Positions 15,831 through 24,075 of a stretch of 64,000 nucleotides of DNA are shown one piece after another. The position numbers and the translations under genes were made by a program. How positions within the stretch are numbered: the stretch's first letter is position 1; each line of letters starts with the position of its first letter. The notes under the pieces were generated by a model that searched no databases, had not been told where the DNA came from, and was given only the letters and a program-made list of their open reading frames with translations. Source of the DNA: Brevibacillus fulvus (GTDB lineage Bacteria; Bacillota; Bacilli; Brevibacillales; Brevibacillaceae); NCBI RefSeq assembly GCF_016908525.1, contig NZ_JAFBEB010000015.1, forward strand, positions 1 through 64,000, written 5' to 3'.

Positions 15831-16683
15831 ACTGCATAAACTCCCTTGTTAAGTTCGTGAATGCTTCCATTGAATTTGATCCTGACCATCCATACTTTTG
15901 TTTTAGCGTATTTATTCCCACTAACTCATAGTCAGTTGCATCAGAAACTTTTGATGCTAATGGAATTATCGTTTTAAATATTCTCGGCATTTTTCCTTCT
16001 TGAGCCTGTGCCTCTAGTTGGTTCTTTGTTAAAGTATGGTTCTGAACATTTGATCTAAACATAGATATAACCACACCTAAAGGTTGAACATTAGATTCTG
16101 TTCTACGATTGAAACTTTTCACACTAGTTAATATCTGCGGAATACCATATGTAGAAAGTCGATTAGGAATAACAGGAATTAAGAATGAATCGCTAATATT
16201 TAACCCATTTTGTGTAACTATTCCCAAATTGGGAGGACAATCAATCAATACTATATCATAGTCATCCAATCTATCCTTGACTGCCTTCTTCAATACATCA
16301 ATAGGTCTCATTAACGCAGTTTGTCCAATATTAATTAGTCTATCCTGTATTTGAATAAAGTCTAGACTAGATGGCAAAAGGTGTAAATTGCTTAGTCCTC
16401 CTTGCAGATTAGAGGTCTTCTTTACAATTGATTGCTCTAAATCAAAAGTACTAGTATCATCTATATGGTCTTTAAATAAGTTAAATAATGTTAAGCCTTT
16501 TTTATTACGTTTACCCCATTCCTTTTCTCCTATCAATGCCACTGTTGCGTTGGTCTGAGGATCTAAGTCAATTACCAGTACTTTAAGGTTATGCTCAACT
16601 ACTAAAAATTCAGCTAATGCTACGGTTACGGTTGTTTTTCCAACACCGCCTTTAAGATTTATAACGCTAACAACTTTTGACAC
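15817..16683 (-). CDS. parA: ParA-family partition ATPase of element 1
   Basis: The 288-residue protein has the deviant Walker A KGGVGKTT (residues 11-18), Walker A' DLDPQTNATVAL, and Walker B DIVLIDCPPNLG, as in Soj/ParA ATPases that bind DNA non-specifically when ATP-bound and move a ParB-bound centromere. It starts at GTG 16683 with GGGGGA upstream. It is clearly distinct from the chromosomal ParA at 60653-61411. A segregation gene of its own implies an extrachromosomal stage or stabilisation of the element, as in some integrative elements. It is the only nearby partner of the 143-residue gene. Confidence 0.88.
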   Translation of the reverse strand: MSKVVSVINLKGGVGKTTVTVALAEFLVVEHNLKVLVIDLDPQTNATVALIGEKEWGKRNKKGLTLFNLFKDHIDDTSTFDLEQSIVKKTSNLQGGLSNLHLLPSSLDFIQIQDRLINIGQTALMRPIDVLKKAVKDRLDDYDIVLIDCPPNLGIVTQNGLNISDSFLIPVIPNRLSTYGIPQILTSVKSFNRRTESNVQPLGVVISMFRSNVQNHTLTKNQLEAQAQEGKMPRIFKTIIPLASKVSDATDYELVGINTLKQKYGWSGSNSMEAFTNLTREFMQYVGL

Positions 16684-16850
16684 GACAATTATCCCCCTTC
16701 ATTACTAATACAAGCTCATATTACACTTTTTTACAGGTACTTTGAACTACTACTTTTGAAATTCATCTCTTTACTTCCCGCTCCCCTGCTGAAAAAATGC
16801 CAAAAAAGTGGGATTTCCCCGCTTCATCAGCAAAAAGGGGATGAATTGAA

Positions 16851-17135
16851 ATGAACAACCAAAAAGCTTCCGAACGCTACGAGCATCTTATTGACGAAGA
16901 AGATCACCTGGTAGCACAAATTGAAACCTACAACCAGATGATCGAATCCACGCTCACTTACACCTACACGAATGCCATCAATTTGCACCTTGAAACGCTC
17001 AAAGACGTACTGACCGACATTCACCACAAGAACCAACAAGCCCAACTCCAGCTTCTTCATGTGAAACTGGAAAAGAACACCCTCGCTCATAGGCTGAAGC
17101 ACATCAATAATAGCAATACCCCATCCTCTGCTTGA
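16851..17135 (+). CDS. Small coiled-coil protein of unknown function
   Basis: The 94 residues are hydrophilic and helical (ERYEHLIDEEDHLVAQIETYNQ), likely one long coiled coil, with no signal or membrane segment. An AGGGGATG sequence precedes the ATG at 16851. A structured stretch with a 7-bp stem (near 16806-16824) lies upstream. A hairpin (CCCCAT with ATGGGG, 17119-17144) overlaps its stop. It stands alone between parA and the XRE gene on the opposite strand. Family not recognised. Confidence 0.6.
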   Translation: MNNQKASERYEHLIDEEDHLVAQIETYNQMIESTLTYTYTNAINLHLETLKDVLTDIHHKNQQAQLQLLHVKLEKNTLAHRLKHINNSNTPSSA

Positions 17136-17166
17136 GGAATGGGGCTAATCGTGTTGCTTCCAAAAT

Positions 17167-17529
17167 TTATATGTTTTTCTGTTCATCAATTGTCGCCAGT
17201 ATGTCTTTTGCAAGCCGATGAACCATCTTAACTTCTTGAATATTGCGTCCAATCAACAATGAATTGAGAGCTTCCAAAACCTGTTTCTTATCAACTTGCT
17301 CCTGTTCAGTATCAGCATAATCGAACTGGAATATTTCAACCGGCAATACTCCCAGTGCATCAATAATCTTTTCCAGTGTTTCAAGCGAGATATTCCGATC
17401 TCCCCGCTCCACACCGCCAATGTAGGAGTAATGGAGACCAGCTTTTTCTGCAAGGGCTTCCTGTGTTGAGTCTTGCGCTTTTCGTATAGAACGAATCCGT
17501 TCACCAACTGACTTTAGAAATGCCGACAC
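17167..17529 (-). CDS. XRE-family helix-turn-helix regulator
   Basis: About 120 residues with an N-terminal HTH_3 domain (SVGERIRSIRKAQ, QEALAEKAGLHYSYIGGVERG, residues 7-60) and a helical C-terminal tail for dimerisation. GTG at 17529 is chosen because GAGAGG lies eight bases upstream; GTG at 17538 is possible. It is divergent from the small gene/ankyrin/zinc-ribbon operon, and palindromes in the intergenic region (17541-17556, 17609-17622) are likely operators. I infer it represses that operon and itself. Confidence 0.85.
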   Translation of the reverse strand: MSAFLKSVGERIRSIRKAQDSTQEALAEKAGLHYSYIGGVERGDRNISLETLEKIIDALGVLPVEIFQFDYADTEQEQVDKKQVLEALNSLLIGRNIQEVKMVHRLAKDILATIDEQKNI

Positions 17530-17540
17530 CGCAACCACCT

Positions 17541-17630
17541 CTCTATCAGACTAGAGAAGCGGGACACCCTACAACAGTAACGGAAAGTCAAAACCAAATG
17601 CTTTAATTGTACTCATGAGTACTGTATATT
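17541..17630. promoter_or_regulatory. Divergent control region with palindromic operators
   Basis: CTCTA-6-TAGAG (17541-17556) lies over the XRE ribosome site, and the perfect 14-bp palindrome GTACTCATGAGTAC (17609-17622) lies in the spacer between a weak -35 (17602-17607) and a TATATT -10 (17625-17630) reading toward the plus-strand operon. A GTAC half-site follows at 17637-17640. This placement is that of a repressor site. Confidence 0.6.
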
Positions 17631-17672
17631 AGTTTTGTACTACTTTTTCCAATTTAGAAGGGATGAGCGAAC

Positions 17673-17840
17673 ATGGAAAACACAAAAATCTATGTCATGG
17701 TAAATAAAGAAAACGGAGCAAAAGTGGAGTGTACCGAAAAGTTCTTACCTGAGTGGTTTGCTCGGGGTTTTGAAGTGGACAGTATACGGTTTGGTGAACT
17801 TTTAGAGACCGAATCAAGCCAGGATGGGGATAAAGAATGA
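17673..17840 (+). CDS. 55-aa protein, first gene of ankyrin operon
   Basis: Begins at ATG 17673 after AGAAGGGATG and ends with TGA 17838-17840, overlapping the ATG of the ankyrin lipoprotein by four bases (ATGA). The product is acidic and starts MENTKIYVMVNKENGAKVEC. The coupling and the operator-bearing promoter directly upstream support a real gene. Function unknown; a leader or partner of the lipoprotein is possible. Confidence 0.65.
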   Translation: MENTKIYVMVNKENGAKVECTEKFLPEWFARGFEVDSIRFGELLETESSQDGDKE

Positions 17841-19021
17841 GACATGGAAAGCTTATCAACGGTATTCTCATTACTTCCATAGTAGTTGCTGGGTGTGGAC
17901 AGGTACAATCCACACCCCCAGCACAACAACCAACTACCCAAGTCGTCCAAACAAGCACCTCCGCTCCCGCTCCCAATCCTGAATTAGACAAACAGCTTGT
18001 AAAGGCAGTTGAAGCAATCGATTCGGCAACTGTAGAATCTTTGCTGAAGCAAGGAGCGAATCCCAATACCAAAGATTCTTCAGGTGAGCCGCTTTTGCTT
18101 ACTACTGCTTTTGGCAGTAGAGACCGAAATAACTTCGCCTTTAATAAAATTGCAAAAATATTGTTGGAACATAAGGCAAATCCAAATGCTACATCCTCAC
18201 AAGGTGACTCTGTTCTATATTGGGCTGCATACAACGGAAACACAGAATTTGTCAAAATGTTACTTGAAGCAGGTGCTGACCCAAATGGAAAGTACCGAGA
18301 TGGTTCCACTGCAATACAAGCGGCAGAACCTTTTCCTGAGATCGTTACTCTATTGCATTCGGCAAAGGGCAAAACAACACCAAGTGACAACAATGCTACA
18401 GATATTGAAAATCTACCGAGTATCACTCTTGAACTAAAGGGCGTAGACTCTAGCTTAGAAGAGATTTTCAGGAAAAACTTCTCCATTGTTGAAAAAGGAC
18501 ACAACAATTTGATCTATAGGAAATCTGAGATCGTTCAGAAGCTAAAAGAGGCATTCCCTCAAGATCGACCTGACTTGGCAAATGCTAAATTAACTTATGA
18601 CGCTGCCAGTAACGAAGCTTATTTTACCTTTCAGTACTCACCAAATCCACAGGACTTGGACACGAACTATAATAAACACTTCATGGATGTAAAAATTGCT
18701 TCTTACTATTTCATCGAAGAGTCCCTTATTAGCTATTTTCGTCAATGTCAGCAGGAACTATCGCAGAAGGGTATTCAGATGAAGATCCCAAGACGCTATG
18801 TTGTCTTTTCCGTCAATGATAATCAGTACCTGCTGTTAAATAGGGTTGCTGACTTTAGGATTGAACTGGTTGTAAAACTAGATAATAAACAGCATCCCAC
18901 ATCCATTTTTGCTAATCTTGCTACTGGGACGCTAAAAGTAACCGTGGAAAAACCTCAACGTCAAGTTACTGGCAAAAACAGTCCAGAAGCTAATCTTATA
19001 GCTTTTTTCAATGCCCAATAA
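17837..19021 (+). CDS. Ankyrin-repeat lipoprotein
   Basis: The 394-residue product has a signal peptide with a lipobox (VVAGC, Cys20), a Pro/Thr-rich spacer, three to four ankyrin repeats (about 55-185; QGANPN, HKANPN, AGADPN) and a 200-residue C-terminal domain I do not recognise. It should be tethered to the outer face of the membrane. It is coupled to the 55-residue gene and followed after 15 bases by the zinc-ribbon membrane protein. A truncated relative joining zinc ribbon, helix and ankyrin lies in element 2 (13149). The role is unknown; surface exposure suggests an interaction or exclusion function. Confidence 0.75.
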   Translation: MRHGKLINGILITSIVVAGCGQVQSTPPAQQPTTQVVQTSTSAPAPNPELDKQLVKAVEAIDSATVESLLKQGANPNTKDSSGEPLLLTTAFGSRDRNNFAFNKIAKILLEHKANPNATSSQGDSVLYWAAYNGNTEFVKMLLEAGADPNGKYRDGSTAIQAAEPFPEIVTLLHSAKGKTTPSDNNATDIENLPSITLELKGVDSSLEEIFRKNFSIVEKGHNNLIYRKSEIVQKLKEAFPQDRPDLANAKLTYDAASNEAYFTFQYSPNPQDLDTNYNKHFMDVKIASYYFIEESLISYFRQCQQELSQKGIQMKIPRRYVVFSVNDNQYLLLNRVADFRIELVVKLDNKQHPTSIFANLATGTLKVTVEKPQRQVTGKNSPEANLIAFFNAQ

Positions 19022-19036
19022 GGAAGTGATCTGATA

Positions 19037-20062
19037 ATGCGGTGTACAAATTGCGGAGTTACTATACCTGACAATGCCCGATTTTGTTCTTCATGCGGTC
19101 TACAAGTTCCGTCTGAATCAGTATTTGAAGAGACTGTGGCAACGACGGCTCAGGAACTACCACTTTTAGATGAATCAACTAATCAAGCCATATCTGTATC
19201 CCAGTCTGAACATATTCTGAATCAAGATGAAGCTTTCCGGCTATTTATCGGGCATAATGCTGATTATTACCTGTCAAAATGGTCAACTTCATCTGACTCA
19301 ACCAAAAGGGCAGGTTGGAACTGGGCTGCCTTTATCGGGAATGTCTACTGGATGGGGTACAGGAGGATGTATCTGCAAGCACTCATTCTTACTGTTTTTT
19401 ACATCATTGCTTCCGAATTTCTTTTCTCCAATGTCCTGACTGCCTCCATACCTATCATGCTTATCTGTGGTTTCCTTGGCAACACCATGTATTATCAACA
19501 TGTGAATAAAAAAATCACAAGCATTAACAACCTATATCGAGAACTATCCACACAACGAGAGAAAATCAAAGAAGTTGGAGGCACTAGCTGGAAAGGTATC
19601 GGTGTCGTACTCATCCCCGTTATTGTTACTACTCTATTTTTGTCTAATGGTTACATGAAAGTAGACGAGCAACAAGTAAAAAGCATGGTTCAATTTTATG
19701 AACGAGAAGGCTTTCGTTACCAAGATGGCGGGGAGACTTTCTTCCTATATATGAAATCACCGTTTGGTTTTTCCCTTGCCCTTTCTGGAAAAGACCTCAG
19801 TAAAATTGAATCAGCCAACGCTTACATCCCACTTGGAGCAGATGCCAACTGGATTTACACTGGTGCAATGATTCGTGGCTTTTTCGATGATGATCGAACT
19901 GTAGAACAGGTGAAAAGCTGGGTATCAAAGCAGTTCCAAATATTTAGAAGCGAAAGATACTTTCCAGAACCAACCAAATACATACAGAACAAATACGTCA
20001 AAGTACTCTCTGTTGACCCTGGTACAGTCATGCTAATCATCTCCAGCAAAGAAACTGATTAA
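19037..20062 (+). CDS. Zinc-ribbon membrane protein (DUF2628-like segment)
   Basis: The 341 residues begin with a double-cysteine zinc ribbon (CTNCG and CSSCG, residues 3-20), followed by an acidic linker, a WNWAAFIGNVYWMGYRRMY segment typical of DUF2628 proteins, membrane helices (about 112-155 and 190-210) and a C-terminal soluble domain. AAGGAAGTG precedes the ATG at 19037. Such proteins are common in Firmicutes without a known function. It is the third gene of the XRE-controlled operon and is followed by a terminator. Confidence 0.75.
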   Translation: MRCTNCGVTIPDNARFCSSCGLQVPSESVFEETVATTAQELPLLDESTNQAISVSQSEHILNQDEAFRLFIGHNADYYLSKWSTSSDSTKRAGWNWAAFIGNVYWMGYRRMYLQALILTVFYIIASEFLFSNVLTASIPIMLICGFLGNTMYYQHVNKKITSINNLYRELSTQREKIKEVGGTSWKGIGVVLIPVIVTTLFLSNGYMKVDEQQVKSMVQFYEREGFRYQDGGETFFLYMKSPFGFSLALSGKDLSKIESANAYIPLGADANWIYTGAMIRGFFDDDRTVEQVKSWVSKQFQIFRSERYFPEPTKYIQNKYVKVLSVDPGTVMLIISSKETD

Positions 20063-20072
20063 AAACATAATG

Positions 20073-20107
20073 AGGGAACCGCTCATCTTGAGTTGGTTCC
20101 CTTTTTG
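20073..20107 (+). terminator. Terminator of the ankyrin/zinc-ribbon operon
   Basis: A perfect 8-bp stem (AGGGAACC with GGTTCCCT, 20073-20080 and 20095-20102) is followed by a T-run, 11 bases after the stop of the zinc-ribbon gene. Confidence 0.85.
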
Positions 20108-20108
20108 C

Positions 20109-20216
20109 TTAGCTTGCGATCTGCTCAGCATTTCTCTTGTTGACCTCTTCTTGTATCAAATCAGCTAGGAGCTTAATAAACAACAGATATTGTTCTTTCT
20201 CATCCCATTCTGTCAT
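20109..20216 (-). CDS. 35-aa protein downstream of the initiator-like gene
   Basis: ATG at 20216 has AAGGAGTG ten bases upstream and the frame runs to TAA at 20109-20111, giving an acidic amphipathic helix (MTEWDEKEQYLLFIKLL). It starts 16 bases after the stop of the initiator-like gene, so it is probably co-transcribed. Size and lack of homologs known to me keep the call tentative. Confidence 0.5.
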   Translation of the reverse strand: MTEWDEKEQYLLFIKLLADLIQEEVNKRNAEQIAS

Positions 20217-20231
20217 AGCTTGGCTCACTCC

Positions 20232-21206
20232 TTACCAGTCTTGATCTTCTTTTGCTTCTGTTCCTGGTACAATGGCAGGGTCGATCAAACGCTCAATGGT
20301 GTAGGTTCCGTTCTTACATTGCCAAGTAATAAATTGATGTTGTTCCAGTTCATCTGCATACCTAACCAGATTTTGTACGGCTCTATTACGATTTTTGCCA
20401 ATCTTAATCCCCAGCATGGAAAGTAGTGTATCTTCCCTACGAATGAAAACGGGATTAGGAAATACCATGACTGTCATGAACAGATTCTTGGCCCCATTTG
20501 AAAGAGTAAGATAATCTGGTGTATATATTCGAATGAGGTTTCCCCACTGGACATTGTGTAAATAGAGTCGCCCCCATTGAGTCGCAAAATAGATATTGTA
20601 CACGATACTACGGTTACTCCCTGTCCCTATCTCAAAATGGAGTAGCGTTCCATTGATCGGAACATCAAGTGTTCCCTTTTCAGATCGTACCTTATAGATT
20701 CCCTCCACTCTCATCTGTGAAAGGCGTTGTAGGGAACGGGTAATGGTAGTTGTAGGGAGCTGTTTATTTGTCACGTTGCCGAGCCGCTTCCGTATTTGTT
20801 CTGGAGTAATGCCTATCGCAATGGCTTTTCCATCATGCCATAAGTCAAAAATGTCTGAGGAATCTACTATTTTTAACTGGGCACCTGATAATGATTCATC
20901 GACCCACTCCGTAGGGTCTGGTGTGGCAAATGGGCAATGTATTTCCTTTATCTCTGCATAATGGGTCGTGATCGCACGTAAAACGTCTAGATCATTTTGC
21001 GTAATTTCTTCGTACTTTCCGTCTATACAAGGCAGTTGTAATCTTACTTCCTCTTTATTACTGGATTGGTATACTCGTTCTGCTGGCAAATCTCCTTTAG
21101 AGAGCCTACCCCGATTGCCGCATAGATTCATGGCATCCAATGCTCGCTCACTCAAGAGATGAAAAGCTAGATGCCCTCTTGGCATGCTTGAGGATATAAT
21201 TTCCAT
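20232..21206 (-). CDS. Probable plasmid-type replication initiator
   Basis: About 324 residues from ATG 21206 (GGGGTG upstream); an earlier start at 21254 is less likely. I do not recognise the family by motif. Two regions look like winged-helix folds (about 145-200 with ITPEQIRKRLGNVTNKQLP and TTTITRSLQRLSQM, and about 245-310). Two winged helices are typical of iteron-binding Rep proteins. The case rests on context: four 21-22 bp direct repeats and an AT-rich purine tract lie directly upstream (21374-21540). It could instead be a transcription factor. Confidence 0.55.
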   Translation of the reverse strand: MEIISSSMPRGHLAFHLLSERALDAMNLCGNRGRLSKGDLPAERVYQSSNKEEVRLQLPCIDGKYEEITQNDLDVLRAITTHYAEIKEIHCPFATPDPTEWVDESLSGAQLKIVDSSDIFDLWHDGKAIAIGITPEQIRKRLGNVTNKQLPTTTITRSLQRLSQMRVEGIYKVRSEKGTLDVPINGTLLHFEIGTGSNRSIVYNIYFATQWGRLYLHNVQWGNLIRIYTPDYLTLSNGAKNLFMTVMVFPNPVFIRREDTLLSMLGIKIGKNRNRAVQNLVRYADELEQHQFITWQCKNGTYTIERLIDPAIVPGTEAKEDQDW

Positions 21207-21373
21207 ATTATGCACCCCGATACTGTTTTCGATGATAATGAAAAAATCAAACAATCTGGCAATATATCTTATAAAGTTAGGCTAGGCACTTCCCTGCATT
21301 CTTACGGAAGCCTACCTTCCTCCCAATATCTCCACGTCCTGATTCCCCACTGATTGCATTACCTTTCACAAGT

Positions 21374-21460
21374 GGAAGATTTACGAGGACAGGTGTAGAA
21401 GGTAAGCGGACAGGTGGTGGATGTAAGAGGGTAACTGGAGGATTTACGAGGAAATCTGCC
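21374..21460. repeat. Four iteron-like direct repeats
   Basis: Units begin at about 21374, 21396, 21418 and 21439, spaced 21-22 bases, each with the theme GGA-(T/A)-TTTACGAGG-ACAGGTG; units 1 and 2 share GGACAGGTG and units 1 and 4 share GATTTACGAGGA. A period of two helix turns ahead of an initiator-like gene is the layout of plasmid iterons. The inter-genic stretch 21207-21715 holds these repeats and the AT-rich tract. Confidence 0.6.
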
Positions 21461-21495
21461 CCTTTCCCCATACGGAACGGCAATAGGTGAATCCT

Positions 21496-21532
21496 TAAAA
21501 GAGTTTAAAAGAGAAAATAAAAGAGAAATAAA
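21496..21532. repeat. AT-rich purine tract with AAAAGAG repeats
   Basis: Five near-copies of AAAAGAG/TAAAAGAG stand in a row just beyond the iteron-like units. It would suit a duplex-unwinding element of a plasmid origin. The function is inferred from position and composition. Confidence 0.45.
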
Positions 21533-21715
21533 AGAGTTTCCTGATTCCCCTGCGTGGTGGGGGCTGCGCCCCCATGTCCGCTTGGTTTTCTCTTCTTTTT
21601 GGGACTGTATGCTCTCCTGTACCCTCTCCAGTTCCCTTTCCTCTCAGAGCCACTTTTTCCCGTTCAGCGGTAATAGGGCTGGTATCGCCCGCTTCCCGCT
21701 GACACTCGAATATTC

Positions 21716-22234
21716 TTATCCTTGCATGTCCTTTTTCTCCCGTTTCTTACGTATGATGTCCTTTACTTGCTCGGTCATCTTGTCTACAACCTCATCCTCA
21801 GTTGCTGGAAGCTCAGTATCTTCGCTAAGCTCCAGTCCTTTTTTGTATGTGCTGATACGCTCTCTTGTTTTTTCTGGGTTATATTTGTCAGGCTCATGAA
21901 GTACCTTGACCTGTACAGGCTTATGCAAGATATAGTCTCTGAACTGCTCCAACGAGGTAATTTCTTGGTCTTCTGGGAACCCTGTAGCCTCAGCAACCAG
22001 ATCATATTTGTACATGGAACTCTCTACAAGTACTAAATTGTCAAAAAGTTTACGATTTCCGCATGGTTGCTCCACATCAGTACGAATGGTTAACATGAGG
22101 TTCAGTCCCGGATTACCAGAACTAAATGTGGTGATATTTACTCTGGTAATGATCGCTTCATAGACCCCCTCAGGTACGGGCGTAAAACCCGTCCCTTTTT
22201 CATTCTTAACTCCGTTAATGTTGATCTTTGCCAT
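21716..22234 (-). CDS. DUF669 family protein
   Basis: From ATG 22234 (GGAGG nine bases upstream) the product has 172 residues. The pattern VPEGVYEAIITRV...SGNPGLNLMLTIR...R.LFDNLVL is that of DUF669, phage and mobile-element proteins often found with recombination or replication genes and thought to bind single-stranded DNA. The C-terminus is a charged, helical tail (VVDKMTEQVKDIIRKKREKK). It lies upstream of the putative replication origin on the same strand as the initiator-like gene, which fits a role in element replication. Confidence 0.75.
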   Translation of the reverse strand: MAKININGVKNEKGTGFTPVPEGVYEAIITRVNITTFSSGNPGLNLMLTIRTDVEQPCGNRKLFDNLVLVESSMYKYDLVAEATGFPEDQEITSLEQFRDYILHKPVQVKVLHEPDKYNPEKTRERISTYKKGLELSEDTELPATEDEVVDKMTEQVKDIIRKKREKKDMQG

Positions 22235-22488
22235 GCTAATCAGCCTCCACAATTGTGTATTTGTAGATGGAAAATGGAGCGGTCATTTTGTCGTACAAAA
22301 CGTAGCCCGATAAAAAATCCATCTAAAAGAAATAACCCGAAACATCAAAATTTACCCCCTCGTACTATGACCAGTGTGGAGAATACTGGGCTGGGCAATC
22401 TGGTAAATTTTATATACTGATGTAATTAAAAGGAATATATTTACTCAAAATGGTTTTATTGTCATTTATTACAGGATAATAGCCGCCC

Positions 22489-22758
22489 TTATGGACGGCT
22501 ATGGTCGGTAATCAGTGTAAACTTTTCTTCCAGTTCCTTCACTTTCTGGATAACTTCTTCTGTCTCGAACACCTTGAGCAAGATGTTCGCCAGATAGCCA
22601 ATCGAATTGGCACTCTTACTGTCTATCTCGCCATTCCTTAGTTCATTGATCGTATTATTGAGCAGTCGTTTCACATCACTGGCAGACTGCACATACACAT
22701 TCCGCTTCTTTGGCTTACCCTCTTCTGCTTTCACTGGAATACGCACAATATTGCTCAT
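22489..22758 (-). CDS. Small mobile-element protein of unknown function
   Basis: About 89 residues from ATG 22758 (MSNIVRIPVKAEEG); ATG 22770 is an alternative. The part DVKRLLNNTINELRNGEIDSKSANSIGYLA then a coiled-coil end is a pattern I have seen in small phage and element proteins, but no function is assigned. An exact 7-bp inverted repeat (ATAGCCG/CGGCTAT, 22480-22503) overlaps the stop codon. The gap 22235-22488 shows nothing else I can identify. Confidence 0.55.
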   Translation of the reverse strand: MSNIVRIPVKAEEGKPKKRNVYVQSASDVKRLLNNTINELRNGEIDSKSANSIGYLANILLKVFETEEVIQKVKELEEKFTLITDHSRP

Positions 22759-22849
22759 TCCGAGTTCCATCCTTTCATTGCTTTCGTTATTCTTAAAAAT
22801 CAATCTGCCTCTGCTCCCCCTCTTCAGCACATCACCAGACCGATTATAG

Positions 22850-22941
22850 CCTAGGAACTTTATAGGCGATCTGTCTCGGCTGGTATGTTTTATCGTCCTC
22901 GACCGTTTCGTTGAAAATTGCCCTATAAGTTCCTAGGAACT
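22850..22941. repeat. Large inverted repeat with nested palindrome
   Basis: Arms of 21 bases (22850-22870 and 22917-22937) are imperfect reverse complements around a 46-base spacer, and the right arm contains a perfect 14-bp palindrome AGTTCCTAGGAACT (22928-22941). The rest of the gene-free stretch 22759-23389 has an 11-bp direct repeat ATCATGGGCGG (23155-23165, 23309-23319) and a terminator. It could be a recombination site, a centromere for the element ParA, or an operator. Confidence 0.6.
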
Positions 22942-23235
22942 CCTACATATCACACCCCAACCACATACTGATGATATGGACACGGCAGAATCACCTTGTT
23001 CTTCATCTGCTCCATCTGTCCGTAATCGGAAGCCCCGAACCAATTCGGCAGCGATCTGGGCGATTTTCGTCTATCAACTTGCTTAGCTGATCGGTTCCGT
23101 CAAGGTGTTTCATCGTCAGAAATTTTTTCTGCGAAAATCGGTTATCATCTCTTTATCATGGGCGGCACAACCCATCCCGCTTATCTGCCACATAACAGGG
23201 GGGATGAGCTTACATTTCCAATACCCAGCATAAGA

Positions 23236-23272
23236 AAAAAGCAGGTTTCTCATGGAGAAAAACCTACTTTTT
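23236..23272. terminator. Terminator, probably bidirectional
   Basis: Stem 23236-23248 with 23260-23272 (one G-U on one strand) has A-run and T-run flanks. It probably ends the minus-strand small-gene operon that stops at 23390. Confidence 0.65.
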
Positions 23273-23389
23273 GTTGATCGGGATTGTGTAATTTTTGAAC
23301 TCGTTTCCATCATGGGCGGTACGGCTGGGATGGTAGTATCTAAGGAAACATAAGTTTCTTATCCAGTAAAAAGAAAACTTTAGGGGGGG

Positions 23390-23677
23390 TTACTTCTCCA
23401 CTACAGCCGCTATTGCTTTCAACAGAGTCGATGTTTCGGTACGATTCAGCTTCTTCCCATGCAGCACTTTGTCAAATATCTGCTGTAGTGCCGCTTGATT
23501 CCCAGACCGTTTCGGCTTATTCCCCACTTCCTTGTCCAGATAGATCATATGGTCAACCGTAGTGATCTTTTTCCCCCGCTCTTCTTTATCCGTTATCGTC
23601 ATGACGGATGTGAGCGAGTCTGCCGTTTTATCCGGCAAGGGTATTTTGGTCTCAATGGTTACACCTGAGCTAGACAT
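23390..23677 (-). CDS. Unknown 95-aa protein of element 1
   Basis: ATG 23677 is preceded by GGAAAGGAAG; the start lies inside the end of the upstream gene (overlap of 19 bases), which implies coupling. The product is hydrophilic with a basic C-terminal helical part (KPKRSGNQAALQQIFDKVLHGKKLNRTETSTLLKA split by charged turns). No family recognised. Last gene of a minus-strand operon of four small genes divergent from the serine recombinase. Confidence 0.55.
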   Translation of the reverse strand: MSSSGVTIETKIPLPDKTADSLTSVMTITDKEERGKKITTVDHMIYLDKEVGNKPKRSGNQAALQQIFDKVLHGKKLNRTETSTLLKAIAAVVEK

Positions 23678-24075
23678 GCTCTCCACTTCCTTTCCAACTG
23701 ATCAAAGTTTTGCATTACGTCTGGATTTGTAGCCACAATCAAGTCTCTGTAAACGTCTATTTCTTCTGCTGGTAAAAGCCCTACCTCATCCAGCATATAA
23801 TGCAGGTATTCGATCATCACGCTGGGATAAAAGGTACAAGAATAATGGATTTCTGTTATATGGGAACAGGCATACGCCTGATTGATCTCTTCGTATTCCA
23901 AGAAAACGAGCAGTCTTGCCCTTGTAGCTCTCTTTTCCAGTGGTAACGTTGCCAGCACTTCATCTGGAACAAAGCCTAATCGGGCTATTCTCTTCTGTAT
24001 CTGTTCCCGATCTTGCTTTTCCAATTGGCTGAGCATCTTTTGTGATCGGTTCAGTGCCACTTTTGTTCCTGCCAT
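23659..24075 (-). CDS. Unknown 138-aa protein of element 1
   Basis: ATG 24075 has AAGGAG eight bases upstream. The product is soluble and helical, with RIARLGFVPDEVLATLPLEKRATRARLLVF-like organisation at residues 28-58 and an acidic C-terminal half. It overlaps both neighbours slightly. No family recognised. Position next to the recombinase suggests an accessory of the element such as an excision or regulatory protein, but nothing in the sequence shows this. Confidence 0.6.
   Translation of the reverse strand: MAGTKVALNRSQKMLSQLEKQDREQIQKRIARLGFVPDEVLATLPLEKRATRARLLVFLEYEEINQAYACSHITEIHYSCTFYPSVMIEYLHYMLDEVGLLPAEEIDVYRDLIVATNPDVMQNFDQLERKWRACLAQV

Noticed and set aside
21496-21532. CRISPR-like array
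   Set aside because: The repeats are 7-8 bases with almost no spacers, a simple purine tract.
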